A DNA stretch of 64,000 nt from positions 2,026,501 to 2,090,500 of the forward strand of contig JAUCMP010000026.1 in NCBI GenBank assembly GCA_030770545.1, in the 5' to 3' direction. Made by a program: the position numbers and the translations under genes. This stretch comes from Macropodus opercularis. Lineage: Eukaryota; Chordata; Actinopteri; Anabantiformes; Osphronemidae. The notes beneath the pieces are model-generated. The model did no database searches. It was not told where the DNA came from and saw nothing but the letters and a program-made list of their open reading frames with translations. Position 1 is the first letter of the stretch, and each line of letters starts with the position of its first letter. Positions 1-11,500 of the stretch are shown here, in pieces.

Positions 1-823
1 AAGCTGCTGAAGGAGGGACACCGGATGGACAAACCTGCCAACTGCACCCACGAGCTGTAGGTGTCTGTGAATTACTGTGTGATGTCGCGTTTCTGCTCGT
101 TCGTGTGCTTGTCACATACGAAGGTTTGTCTCCTTCCCTGTTTCTTCAGCTGCGAGCAGCGAAAAGGACGAAGCCTGTAGTTTGGTTTAATCCTAATTAC
201 AGGCCGTAAACTCTCCAGCTGCAGAATCAGTGGATCGGTGCAAATCACCGCAAACGTTCCATCCAAAACATCTGAAAACGTTTCCTGAAAGCTGCAGGGA
301 CGCGGAGTAACCAGAGCCTCCTGTTTGTTTCCAGGTACATGATCATGAGGGAGTGCTGGAATCCGGTGCCGTCCCAAAGGCCGACCTTCAGGCAGCTGGT
401 AGAAGACCTCGACCGGGTTTTATCAATGACCTCCACCGACGTAGGTCTTCCCGCACAGACAACAGTCTCGTGCTCGTAGTCTCGCCTTGGGCTGCACCTC
501 AGTAGAAAACAGTTGAATTAATGCTGGTGCCGCACGAGTCACACAGGACAGCGGGTAGTTTGTAGACAAGGAAGTGTCATTTAACGCAGCTGTGATATTC
601 AGGGAAGCACCTAGTTACGTGACCTTCAGCTCCGTGTAACCTCTGACCTCTCCTCTGACAGGAGTACCTGGACCTGTCGGTGCCCTTCGAGCAGTACTCG
701 CCCACTTGTCAGGACTCCAACAGCACCTGCTCCTCGGACGACTCCGTGTTCGCCCACGACCCGCTGCCCGATGAGCCCTGTCTTCCCAAACCGCTGCCCA
801 GCAACGGGGTGATTAGGACATAA
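1..823 (+). CDS. fgfr3: Fibroblast growth factor receptor 3, C-terminal end (partial)
   Basis: Three exons of the 3' end are visible: 1-56 (cut by the window edge), 335-440 and 662-823, with stop TAA at 821-823. They join in frame at GT-AG borders. Together they encode 107 residues: the last helices of the tyrosine kinase lobe (starting KLLKEGHRMDKPANCTHEL) and the cytoplasmic tail. FGFR3 is a single-pass plasma-membrane receptor kinase that signals through FRS2, PLC-gamma and MAPK. The tail keeps the EYLDLS motif whose tyrosine docks PLC-gamma in FGF receptors. The choice of FGFR3 over FGFR1 rests on EYLDLSVPFEQYSP and SVFAHD (FGFR1 has EYLDLSMPLDQYSP and SVFSHE, from family knowledge) and on letm1 and nsd2 following on the same contig. 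The last residues (CLPKPLPSNGVIRT) differ from the mammalian tail. All upstream exons lie outside the window. Confidence 0.93.
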
Positions 824-3800
824 AGCCTGAGCTGGGGAGGGCGAGGTTGGACACGGGCCTCCTCGCAGGGACCCAAACTCCAGATACGGACGTGAAAGAC
901 TCTGCATGCAGTACTTCCACAGTGCTTCAGTTGTTCAGTTCGTCTTACTCTCAGTTTTGAGGTTTGAGGTTTTCTTCCTCGTCCTTTCCCTCCTAGAGAC
1001 TCCAGACATTGAAGGATTATTTGTTGTGTTTTTCTTTTCAGAAAAGAAATTATATTTTTGTACTCGGCCAGTCTTTTGTTACGGACAATCTGTGGGGTGA
1101 AACCATTCTGTGCCTACTGGGATTTAACCTGAAACTAAAAACAGACACTTGGGATAGAAGAGGAGGGAATGAAGGGCATTGATCCAGTAGGCGAGAACCT
1201 CAGATTTTATCCCCTTGTCTTCGGGTTCGACCTCACGACGGGACTCGTTCTTCCGAAGACGCGCAATAACTTTTACAGAAGATGCTCAACAGCAGAAAGT
1301 CGCAGTCGCTGCGATCACGGACAAACTTCTCATCAAATGTGAGGCGAGGTTTCAGGGCCATTCAGTAATAAGGACAGTGAGGTTTGGGTTTTTTATGTGT
1401 CTAGAGAATGATTTATTGTACATATATAAATGCAGATATGTATCATATAGCTGTCCACAGCCGTGTACCTAAAAGACAAAAACTAGATTTTTTAAAAGAA
1501 TCGTTAGGATGGAAGCATTGCAATCTAGAAGACACTGTCATGTAAAACATTTAATCATTTAAAGTGAAACAGAAAAGGTTTATTTGAGTAATTAACGTGT
1601 ATATTTGTAAAGATATTTATAGACTTAACATGTGGTTCGAAAGGTCTAGTTTAGGATTTTAGTACTGTACACAAAGATTTTTATTTCAACTTCTTGTAAC
1701 TTATTTTACAGCAGAACTGCGGTTTTATTTTCACAGCTCAGACTCGGTTTGGGATCCATCTTTATTAGTGTTTTACGTTCTTGGGTTTGTTTACAGCTAA
1801 AGAGAAAAGAATGTATGACAGACGCGAAGAGGTGTTTGAGATCAGTTGTGGAGAACTGAAGAACCGAAGGCTCGTTTCAAATTCTGGTTCGTAAAGCTGA
1901 CGTTTGCAGTGTCAAAGCAATTATCGGCTCTTGCAGGGCAAGAAATGTGCCAGAGGGACCTTTTAGTGAAAGGGTTTAGAGCTTAAAGACGTGTGTAACA
2001 TCATCACGACAACCAGCTGTGAATCCAAGACGCCTTCAGAACATTAGTAGCTTGTTTTGTTAAGGGAAAAGCCTCCTTGTCATATTTTTCACGTGATGGA
2101 TTAAGGAAATCATTAAACAGGCAGCTAGTGAGAAGGGAATGCTGCCAAAAAGCAAAAGTGCATTTGTAAAAAATGAATATACACCACACCTAATGACACC
2201 CGGTGTTTGTGGGTGGATCTTCATTTACAGCTGCTTCTCATGGCTTCCATCTCCTGTCCTTCGACAGAAAGGTCACAGGGTCAGTGACGCTCGCTAGCGG
2301 ATCAAAGGCGTCACTTTGAAGACAGAAACGTAAAAAGCTGTGGTGTCGCCGACGCTTGAGATTTTATTGCTGCTGTATAGTATTATTACTGAAATGAAGG
2401 CGAGCCGTGTGACGCGCGGCAGAAAAGCGTCTGTTGGCGATCAATAAAGGAGGCTGGCGTCAAAATGGAGCCCGATGAGTCTTAATCCTGTTTCACCTTG
2501 ATGAGGCGGCGCGTGCAGGGGAGGATCCTGGGGCTGGCGAGCGGATCTCCCCTCCGTCTTTAATACGCAGGCGTCTCCCCAGCTCACGCCGAAAACACGC
2601 ATGGGTCGAATTGTTGACAGTCTGTTTCTGTGGTTCAGACGCACGATTCGCTCACCGCTGAACGAAAACCGTGGCATCGCTTCACTGGGCAATGGCCTTG
2701 TTTCAGTGTATGAAGACGAATACGTCACGTCTACACCAAATTACCGCTTTTCTGTTGGTTTCTACACAGGATCAAGGTTCTTGCTCAGTGAAAGGTTTCA
2801 CAAAATGATTTTACTTCCAGAACAGTTTTGGTCCAAATGTATAAAGTGCCTGGAAAAATTAAGCGAACAAAAATGAGATTAATTCCTTTGATCATGTTGT
2901 GAATGTATAATCGCAAAAAGCTTAAAAAATAAATCAGTTCTCACTAAAAGCAGGATATGTAGGTAAAAGCCTGATTTTTTTCCAGGAGGCACTTCTGTAA
3001 AGGTTGGATGGAAACGAAATGGATGGTTTTCGTTTTTATTTATTCTTCCATGCTGGGTAAAAGCTTTCCCTATGGTGAGAGTGTTTTATTCATCGCTGTC
3101 TGCTTTTCACTGTTGTTGTTCATTAAAGGGCCTGATGACGACGACGATGATGCTGTAGAGTCATTTTGCTCCATCAGGCTTTATCCAGTATTTGGTTTGG
3201 CTTGTTTTCCTCAGTAGCCTTATTGTCCGTCTCATTGCTTCTGTCTGTCCGTTAAAAGTCTTTTAAAATGATGAATTTGTTGTTTTACCATCTTAATGTG
3301 TCCTGTTCATAGTAAGAGTGAAACCAGAAAAAAACACACAAAAAGGTTTTAATCAGTTTTAAAGTGAAAAAGTTGCAGTCAGGGAGGGACACGGTCACGC
3401 GTCCGCCTCGAACCGGCCGAGTTACTGACTCTGTGCTGAAGATGACGCTTGTGTCGGAGGTGATCAGTTTATTTTCTTAGAACCGGGTTCGTTTTCACAC
3501 AGCGCAGCTTTTCCTGTCGTTACGTTGCTGATGAAACGATTTTCATTGACTGTTTGTGTTATTTTATTTTCATGCCATATCACATCTTTCTTTTTTTATT
3601 TGTTTGTCCTAATTTATTGTTCCTTCCTCTGTGTTCATGGGTCTAGTGTAGAAAAGTGGAACTAACCGTTTGTTTTCTGTTGGAAATCACAGCTTGTTTG
3701 TCATAATGTGCCTCTTCTGATCACGATGAGTCCTCGGTAACATTCCACCACTACAGCCCCTGTGGGCAAACGTCTGCCGCTGGGGAGCAGAACCGTTTCA

Positions 3801-3885
3801 CAACTCGGTCTCTCTCTCCATCTCTCTCTGTGCCTGACAAACTATGCTGTCAAAAACAGGTTTTCAATAAACATGTTATAATAGC
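824..3885 (+). other. fgfr3: fgfr3 3' untranslated region (probable)
   Basis: After the TAA there is no further open coding exon with splice signals. The stretch is AT-rich with long T and A runs, as in a 3' UTR. Candidate poly(A) signals AATAAA occur near 2441, 2927 and 3866. The last is followed by a change to more mixed sequence, so I take it as the distal end. A usual FGFR3 3' UTR is 1.5-2 kb, so one of the first two may be the main site. A short GAC/GAT run at about 3136-3152 is only a simple repeat. Confidence 0.55.
3866..3871 (+). terminator. Polyadenylation signal AATAAA, candidate distal end of fgfr3
   Basis: The hexamer AATAAA lies in the context TTTTCAATAAACATG on the fgfr3 strand, 3.0 kb after the stop codon. 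Earlier AATAAA hexamers at about 2441 and 2927 are alternatives. The cleavage site cannot be fixed without transcripts. Confidence 0.4.
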
Positions 3886-5459
3886 GTCGCCGTCGATGGC
3901 GTGTCTGTCGCTGCGAGCGTGTGTTTGCAAAACAAACTGTTCCTGTGGAAAGAGAGGAAACGTCGAACCAGTTTGGTAGTTTGTTAATGAAGTGGAACCA
4001 AAATAAAAGTCACGCGCGCTGAATCTGAACGCAAACAAGCCTTGGACGCAGATTCATGTCGCACTTAACGCGTTTAAAAAATTAAATGCTCGTTTTCTAA
4101 AGTTTAAAAAACAGATTTCATGCCAAACCAGTCGACCTCATAGAGTAACGGTAGATTTGATAAGTGACCATTACAGAGAAGCAAGGAAGCCACGAGGCAG
4201 CTGCAGTCATCCGCTAGTCTGGGCTTCTGTAATGAGGCAGACGAGCGGGTTGGTGGTTCAATTCCTGCTTCCTCTAGTGTCCCGAAGCAACACGAGCTCC
4301 ATCAGGACCAAAGCGTCCAGCCGACCCGTCCCTCAGAACCAAAGAACCGCTCTCGTCAACAAGACCCGGGTCCCCTGCTGACGCCGCCCGTCAGTCTGTT
4401 TCTGGTTCTGATCAAGTCACCCGGCAACCGAAGGAACACACAACCACACAGTCCTTGTGAAACCACATTTCTAAACTTTGTCTTTCGAGCAGACTAAATA
4501 AATCTTATACAACATGGAGTCATCTACTGCGGACAAACCGCGAAGCCGATCAGACGCCTGCATTTCCTCCAAACGCCAAAATATTTTGTGGAGAGATCAT
4601 GAAAAATCTGTTGTTTCACCACTTATGCTGAGGAATCTTGCCATGAATTCTTCTGTGGGTGTACGTGAAGCCCTCAGTGTGAATATATGCAGCATTTGGA
4701 CGTAAAGGGCTGTTTTGCGCTGCGACAACCAGGGACCCAGTGAGGGAACGGTAAACGGGACGCAGCCATCAGGAAACTGCTCCGAGCTGGGGCAGAACAA
4801 ATTAGCCTCTCATGGCGCCTTCGCCGCTCTTTACCGTGGACAGGCTTCCCCCTCTGTCTGCTGGCTACAGTTCACGCCTCGCTGCTTCGTGTCTTGCGGG
4901 GGCTGAAGCCGCTCAGCTCGGGTGGGAGGGCGAAGCTGGACGGTGACCGAGGGAGAGAGGGGCCTATGTATTCAGGCTTCTGGCCCTGAGCCCGACTCAA
5001 GTGCGTCCTGAGGGGAACATCCTGCCCCTCGTTGGAACTTCCTCGGCCGCCTGAAGTGGCCCATTCACGGAGGTCTTGTGAGGGGGGCTTGTTTTCGCTG
5101 CTAAATGGATGTTTCTGTTTCGGAGGTGTTTGCGCTGGTGGACACTTTCCATTTCTCCCTCCTCCTCCTTCCCGTTCCCACTTTCTCCTGCTCTCCCCCA
5201 GTCGTCCTCTCTGCTAACTGTTCCCTCTGATGAATCCCTCTTTGGGACAAAAAGCGGCTCTCGCCCCGCCTCCCAGAGGGGGAGGAGGTGATGGTGTCTC
5301 CTTTTGGATCAGCATGACGTTCGGCCCTCGTCTTGTGGCCATCGCTCCCCAACAACATCAATAAACCTTCGCTTGAAGGACGATGGGGAGTCTGATCGTT
5401 CTCTGTAAGCTGCCGCCAATCAGCTCCTGATTAATCCCTGCTCACCTGAAGCTCGTTAA
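3886..5459. other. Intergenic DNA downstream of fgfr3
   Basis: No exon chain is visible on either strand. The only recognisable element is the tRNA-like SINE remnant at 4241-4290. A pyrimidine-rich block lies at 5145-5217 (runs of CTCC and TTCC). Short open frames here overlap one another in several frames and do not resemble known proteins. Confidence 0.5.
4241..4290 (+). repeat. Degenerate tRNA-like SINE fragment with B box
   Basis: The segment contains GAGCGGGTTGGTGGTTCAAT followed by TCCTGCTTCCTCTAGTGTCC. The core GGTTCAATTCC (4255-4265) fits the RNA polymerase III B-box consensus GGTTCRANNCC. From memory, the wording GGTTGGTGGTTCRAATCC then CCTCTAGTCC is typical of a very abundant teleost tRNA-related repeat. 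No intact A box or full-length copy is seen, so this is a decayed fragment. Family assignment is by recall only. Confidence 0.5.
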
Positions 5460-5552
5460 CAAAGAGCCGGAGCGAGAGCAGCTCACAGAAACTCACACAC
5501 AGAGAAGAACATCAACGAGGGGGAGTCTTTACCTGACTTCATCTACCAAGGT
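5460..5552 (+). other. Possible non-coding first exon with splice donor
   Basis: The stretch ends in CTACCAAG followed by GTAAGG, a near-perfect U1 donor at 5551-5556. It is purine-rich, has no ATG that opens a long frame, and reads like a 5' untranslated exon (repeated ACACACAG and GAGAAGAACATC). No convincing downstream exon was found within the next 15 kb. It may be the start of a long non-coding RNA, an alternative first exon of a gene outside the window, or chance. Confidence 0.25.
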
Positions 5553-8500
5553 AAGGTCAGTGACCTTGGCTCCTAGAAACACCAAGATGTGTGAAAGTGT
5601 AGCTGCTCTCAGATCAGTTTGGTTCGTTGTCTTAATATCTGAGAATATTGGTGATAAGAAAGAACCAGGAGCAGAGGATTCTCATGACTGCTGAGCCCAG
5701 AGGCCTCACCCGTGCTGAAAAGCCATTTTTATCGCCGTCTGGCCTCATGTGCTGCCAAGAAGCACTTTAATTGTTTCCCATTTAGTCGAAGCCACAAGAC
5801 ATCAAACGTTCCAGTATATACAAACTGTCACCCTTTCTTCAGACAACTGGGAATAATTGGCAATTCAGCCGGGCTGTGAAAAGGCAGCTTTGTGTTCTTT
5901 GCACAGTTTGAGGTTATTTTGTTGAATCGGTCGAGGGAAAATCAAAGATGGCTGCTCAGCGGCAGCGCTGTTTGTCTCATCATGAGGTTTCGGGCCTTTA
6001 GTTGCACAGCCACTGATGTGGTCCTGTTATAGTGTGTGTGGGGCTAAACTGGGCTGGACCACGGCAGTAAGTTCCTGAAACTGGACCTTGGTATGTTGTC
6101 ACTGTACGTGTGCCAAATCAGCGATTAACCGCGCTCCCTCGGAGACAGGCGTGTAGCCGGGTGACGTTCAGGAGCAGGTGTGTGTAAAACAATCCGGCTC
6201 CGTGGAGAACTCAACGAGTCCCACTGAGCAGATGATCGGCCCGGTTAGTTCTCTGCATGTTCTCCAGGCGCAACGTTGTTACGACGAGAGGAAATTTAAA
6301 TGGGAGCAAAGTTAACTTGTTGCTTTGCAATTAAGCCTCAATTCAAATTAAACCTAACTTCAATATGGAAACATGAGAAGCTCCAGCTTAGTGTCACGCG
6401 CCCAGCTCCCGGTGTGACCTGCGCAGTAAGCACAGCTTCAGCTTAAAGGCCGAGGAATCGGCTTGAATCCACTGTTCCTAATAATGTGTTTGAGCCTGTA
6501 CGTTCCCCAGTACACAGTGACCCCATCAGTAACAAGCCCCACCCGCCTGAAAAGTCAGGGTGCTTAAATCAAGCGCTGTGAAACCTTAGCGGAGCAGTCT
6601 GACCTCGGTGGCTGCTTGTTCTCCTTGTAGAGGAATCCCCTGCGCGGCCAGGACTCCCTCTGCCTTTCCCATTTATGGAGCACGTGTTCCGTCTCGCTGG
6701 CCTTTTCTCTAATTGCTAGATTAGAGGGTGACGGGAAGGTCCGGCTTGTTGGGAGTCGCTGAGCTGTTCTGACGCGTTTGACCGCGATGTGTGATCACGA
6801 AGGAAAAGCGCCGGTGAAGGTCGTGACCCCTCGGCGTCCAGCAGCATTTGGAGGAGGCCACGCTGTGTTCACTCCCTCTGGTTGTTTGCTGTGTGAGTCA
6901 CAGGAAGCAAAGCCGAGCTGTGTTCGAGGGAGTGTGTCGGTTTTACTGACTAGACATTCAAAGCGTTATATGTTTAAAATATGCGACATTTATTAGAAGC
7001 GATAAAACGCGTCACTGGAGGTGACATGAACTCAAACCAGATAAAAGCTGCAGCTTCGTCCTCTAACGCTTCCATCCTCCTGAGTTGCCTCATTAGTGCT
7101 TCAATGAATCACCGTCAGACATCAGCCAGCTGTGCGTCCAGATTACTCATCTGCCAGGCAAATACCAGTAATGTCACCAAGAATGAATCTTCCCCAACTG
7201 CCAACACTACGTCAGACCGCTGGCATTTCTCATCTACGCTAGAGACCCTGCGGTGTCGCTATTTGCTGCCATGGGAAAAATGGCGGCCGTGTGTCAGACC
7301 CGTCCTCATGACGGCAGTTACTGATGATGGGTTCCAGTGGTGGTTGGGGTCCTGGGTCCCCGTCCCCCCTCAACATGCGTCACGGGTCCAGGCATGAGAC
7401 GCCTGGTTCAGCGGTTGTTCGCTCTAAGGTGGCTTTGAACGTCTCACCGTAACGGGCTCCGTGCAGTTAATGACCAACAGATCACGATGTGGTCATGATT
7501 CAGATCACTTCTGTAAACGTGCAGCCAGGCCGACAGATAAGAAAAGGCCGTTTAAGCTGCACTTTAGCTTAACAATGTGACTTTGTTTTGCAGCTCTACT
7601 GAGCAAATGGAGCAGGACTGAAAGGCATCATTGTTCCGCCCACTTGCCATGAAGTGAGGAGTCATTAAGGTTTGGTCAAATGGTTCCACATGTGAAATCT
7701 TCCATCGCACAATCAAGGTAAACAACTCTCTGTTTTTACAAGCTTAACTTAGTTGCAGGTAGCTGAGAGTCGGCGCGTCTCACTGTGGTTTTCACGATGC
7801 TCCGTCACACTCGTACGCGCTTCCGTCCGCTGGACACGAACACGACCGGCGGGTGCAGAATTTGAAGTGGACGCGTGAAACTTCGCTGCAGCCGTTAAGA
7901 CGGAGCTGATTCAGCACAGGTGGAGCTCGATGGGGAGGACGTGTGAGGAGGTAGAGGACTGGCCCCTAAAAAGCAAAATGTCACCTACCAGGTCAAAACT
8001 GGGCTTCAGTAAACAAAATGAAACCTTTTATAATGACCAGGCAGGAAGCTCACTAATGCCTCTAAACATCACCTCTGTCTTCCAGCGCACAATGCAGAGT
8101 CTTTCCTTCTTTATTTTACTAGAGCCCGCTGAAAGCAGCCAAACCCATAATATCGTAGCGACTCCTCAGTGACGGTAAATCCAACTCAATGTGGGATTTG
8201 TACCATCGGCCTGTGCAGCAGGAGGAAATACTTGAAAGGAGCTGCACAAGCACTTGGTCATACTTGAAGTATTATTCAGGTTAAGCTGCCAGACCTTCAC
8301 ATGAACCTTTGATACTGTGGGATTGAGTTTCCCACTTGTCAAAAGAACTTAATAGAATATTTCTGTGTGCAGGTCCCTAAAATATATGAAAGGCTTCAGC
8401 TGCCTGCTCTCTCCGTGGCCGAGGTTTCCTCTGATAGGAGCAATAAATGAGAATTCCCACGGCAGCAGTGATGCAGCTTCTGCTCGCTTGCTGTGCCGCT

Positions 8501-11500
8501 AAATTGACATCCAGATCCACCTGTGACCTATAATTAAATTATGAGCACAGCAAGGTCGAGCGGAGCTGTGTGATGTGCGAACCAGGCCTCTGTGCGCGTA
8601 GACGCCAGAACCAAAAGATGATGTGTTTTGTTTGGTTGATCGCTCAGACAAAATATTTTCTCATTCCTAGCCCTGAGCCTCAGCTCGAGAGCGGCTGGGT
8701 AAGCGGGTTGAGAGGCGAACGCTCTGTGCATGTAAACACCGGCGCTGTCTCCTGCGCTGTCAGCGTGTGATGGATGAGCTGTGGAGGAGATTAAACGCTC
8801 CTCAGTGTGCAGTGACAGGCGAGTCCGGCAGCTCGAGCGGCACCGGGCCCGTTGTCGGGAGCCAGACTACAAAGGCCCTTCAGGTCTCCATTGTTGTCCG
8901 CGATCAATATGGAGTTGGTGTTGGAAGGCACCGCTGGCTGCGAGGGGAGCTCCGGTAGGATGAAGGCGATGCGGCCCACGCTGCCAAAACAATACTCGAG
9001 TGGAAGGATGGAGAAGAAGACGTTCCCGCGCTGTCCGGCGCTTTTACCGATACCTAGTTTGTAGTGAGGTCCAGACACGACGCGTCTGTTACTCGTTAGG
9101 ATCACGTTTGATTTTATTCTGTTTTCCTTTATCACTGAAGTGAAAGAAGCAAAATAAGCTGAATGTTTATAGAAACTGGTTTGGTGGTGTAGTGTTGTGC
9201 TTATTCAAATCCTAGTTTGCCCTGTTATGCAGCACATAATTATATTGTTTGCAAGAAAGTCCGAGCTGATCTACAGAGAGTGTAAACACTGGGTAGAGTT
9301 ACATGCACACCGTCTCTTCTAACCACATGTTGACTCGATGTAGAATAAAACACAGAGCACAGAACCAGACGCGTGTATCGGTGGTTGGGTCACATTTACC
9401 GGAGGTTCCTACGGGAGAAGTCGAGCTTTGTGTTTTAGACTCGAAGGTTTCGGCTGGTGATCAGGTTCGATGCCAACATCGTGTCACCTCTTGGGTCTTG
9501 ACATCCTGGAATGATCCCTATGAAGACTCCTCAGAAAGCTCTTGCAGGCCTTGGTAGTCAAGCTGCTGAACGTAAGCAGCCAACAACGGCCACAGGCGGT
9601 GGTTCGCAGTATAATTGCATGCTGCAGTATGTGCATCACGTAATTATAGTATCGCATGCAGTCGCACAGTTACAGTGTTTTCTAATATCACGCCAGAGAA
9701 GAACCAGACACGCTGTTTCATCCAGTCCTCCTCACATTTGGACTCTTGTATAGTGTGGGTCTGCACGTACGCGTCCATCCCATCCAGGGTCACTGGGTTC
9801 CGCAGCCACGAGGCGAGGAAACGTACTTGGGAACTGTTCTTGAACAGAGAGGGCTGAGATTAGACCGAGAGCAGCGTTGGCCCAGAGCCTATAGAAACCA
9901 GAACAACACGTACACGTCCAGTGTGATTGAGTGCGAGCGTTGGTTTTGGGTTTTACCGGTTCATTACAGAACCTATAGATCAGGGCTGACTCCAGCCCCG
10001 ATCTCCTCGACTCTTTTGGGTCCTGTGTTCCGCTGCGTCTGGGTTTTGTCGCTTTTCACTCACGTGGCGCCGAGAACAGAAGTGTTGTCTTCAGTTCCTC
10101 CCAGCCAGAAGCTTCTCGGTGACACGGAGCTGAGCCAGCTAACAAGCCCACACACACATCTCCTACCAGCAGCGCTTGGCTCCGGGCCGTCTTTTCTGGG
10201 CTGGAAGCAGGCTGCCCAGCAGCTTCGGGCCGGACTGGGTCAAAGGCGCACGGCGGTACGACGACCAGCTCTGGCGACGGCAGGCACTCTCCAAGACAAC
10301 AGTTTATGGGACAGAGAGACCCAGCCGGGCCAGAGCCGAGCCTGCTCAATGGTTGCCATTGACCAGGCTCTTCCTGGAGACGGCGGCGCACAGAGGAATC
10401 GACAGAAAATATGAAGACGAGAGGGACGAAACGGAAAGACGGAGAACAGGCGAGGAGACGGGACGAGTCGAAGCGGATGGAGAGGTGACGAGTGACGGAC
10501 CCCCACCCAGAGCTTTCCTCCCGCATCACCTCCATTTCTTCCTTCCCCTCTGCTTCTTCTCCTTCGCCTGAGAACAATTATCACATCTGGAACATTCTTC
10601 CTGACGTCCCAGCTCCTGTATCAACAAACACTAACCACTCGCTCCACTTTCATCTGACCAGAGACGACCTGGTTGTCATTATGTCTGCAGCCAGACAGTA
10701 AGAGTTTGCTCCTTTTCTCTGTCTGACATAACAGAAGAGTGAGCAAATGCTGAGTAGCTGTTGAATCATAATCGTTTCTCCTCTTTCTCTTGGCAGTTTG
10801 CTTTAGCTTTGACAGTCGTGTATGAGAAGGAAACACTTTGAACATATTTCAGATTTTTGGGTTTTTACTACACAAACAGTAAAACATGTTTTAAGTCATG
10901 TGGTAATTAGATTAGAAACAGACTCTAGGGTGTGTTAGTCAGACTGTTCCCTGTAGCTCTTCAGGCCAACAGGCAGGAAGGTCATCGATGTACAAGCTGA
11001 GGTCGTATCCTGAAACACGGTCGCTGATCTGATCCGGGTTCTGGAGAAGCTGCAGGCTCAGAAACGACTGCATGGGGCTTCACAATCTGGCAAAGAGTGA
11101 GAGAGAGTCAGGAAGCAATTTTCACCAGGCGTTACTGTCTCAGATGTCACCTTAAGTTGAAATTTGGTCTCAGGTTTAGCTGCAAAGCCGAATGTGCTTG
11201 CGATGACTTGGTAAACGATGGCTCGCGTGTTAAAGGTTGTTGTTTAATCGCTGAAACGAGGGCTGCGGTTGCTCCAGTGAAAGGCTCGCTGCATATCCTC
11301 CCTACTGTTTAGACTGAATTGCTTTTTGAATAATTCCATGCCTGATTTCTCATGGCTGTTAGCGCCTCGCTGTTCCTCTCTGAGAAAAGAGGGAACGAGC
11401 AGGAAAAAGGGGGAAACATACTCTGGGCTCAAACCTAGTTAGCGCCAGCGCTAAAGCTGTCCGCACCACGAGAGCTAACTCACTTACCGCCTCTGTGCGG

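Noticed and set aside
8791..9135. 114-codon minus-strand open frame
   Set aside because: Three overlapping plus-strand frames are equally open, there is no domain, and no splice or poly(A) context.
9464..9474. tRNA B box GGTTCGATGCC
   Set aside because: No A box, acceptor stem or anticodon arm could be drawn around it.
9746..10414. 222-codon open frame on the plus strand, with 114-173-codon frames overlapping on both strands
   Set aside because: GC-rich, skewed DNA keeps several frames open at once. There is no splice structure, no recognisable domain, and composition is Pro/Ser/Arg/Leu-rich as expected by chance.
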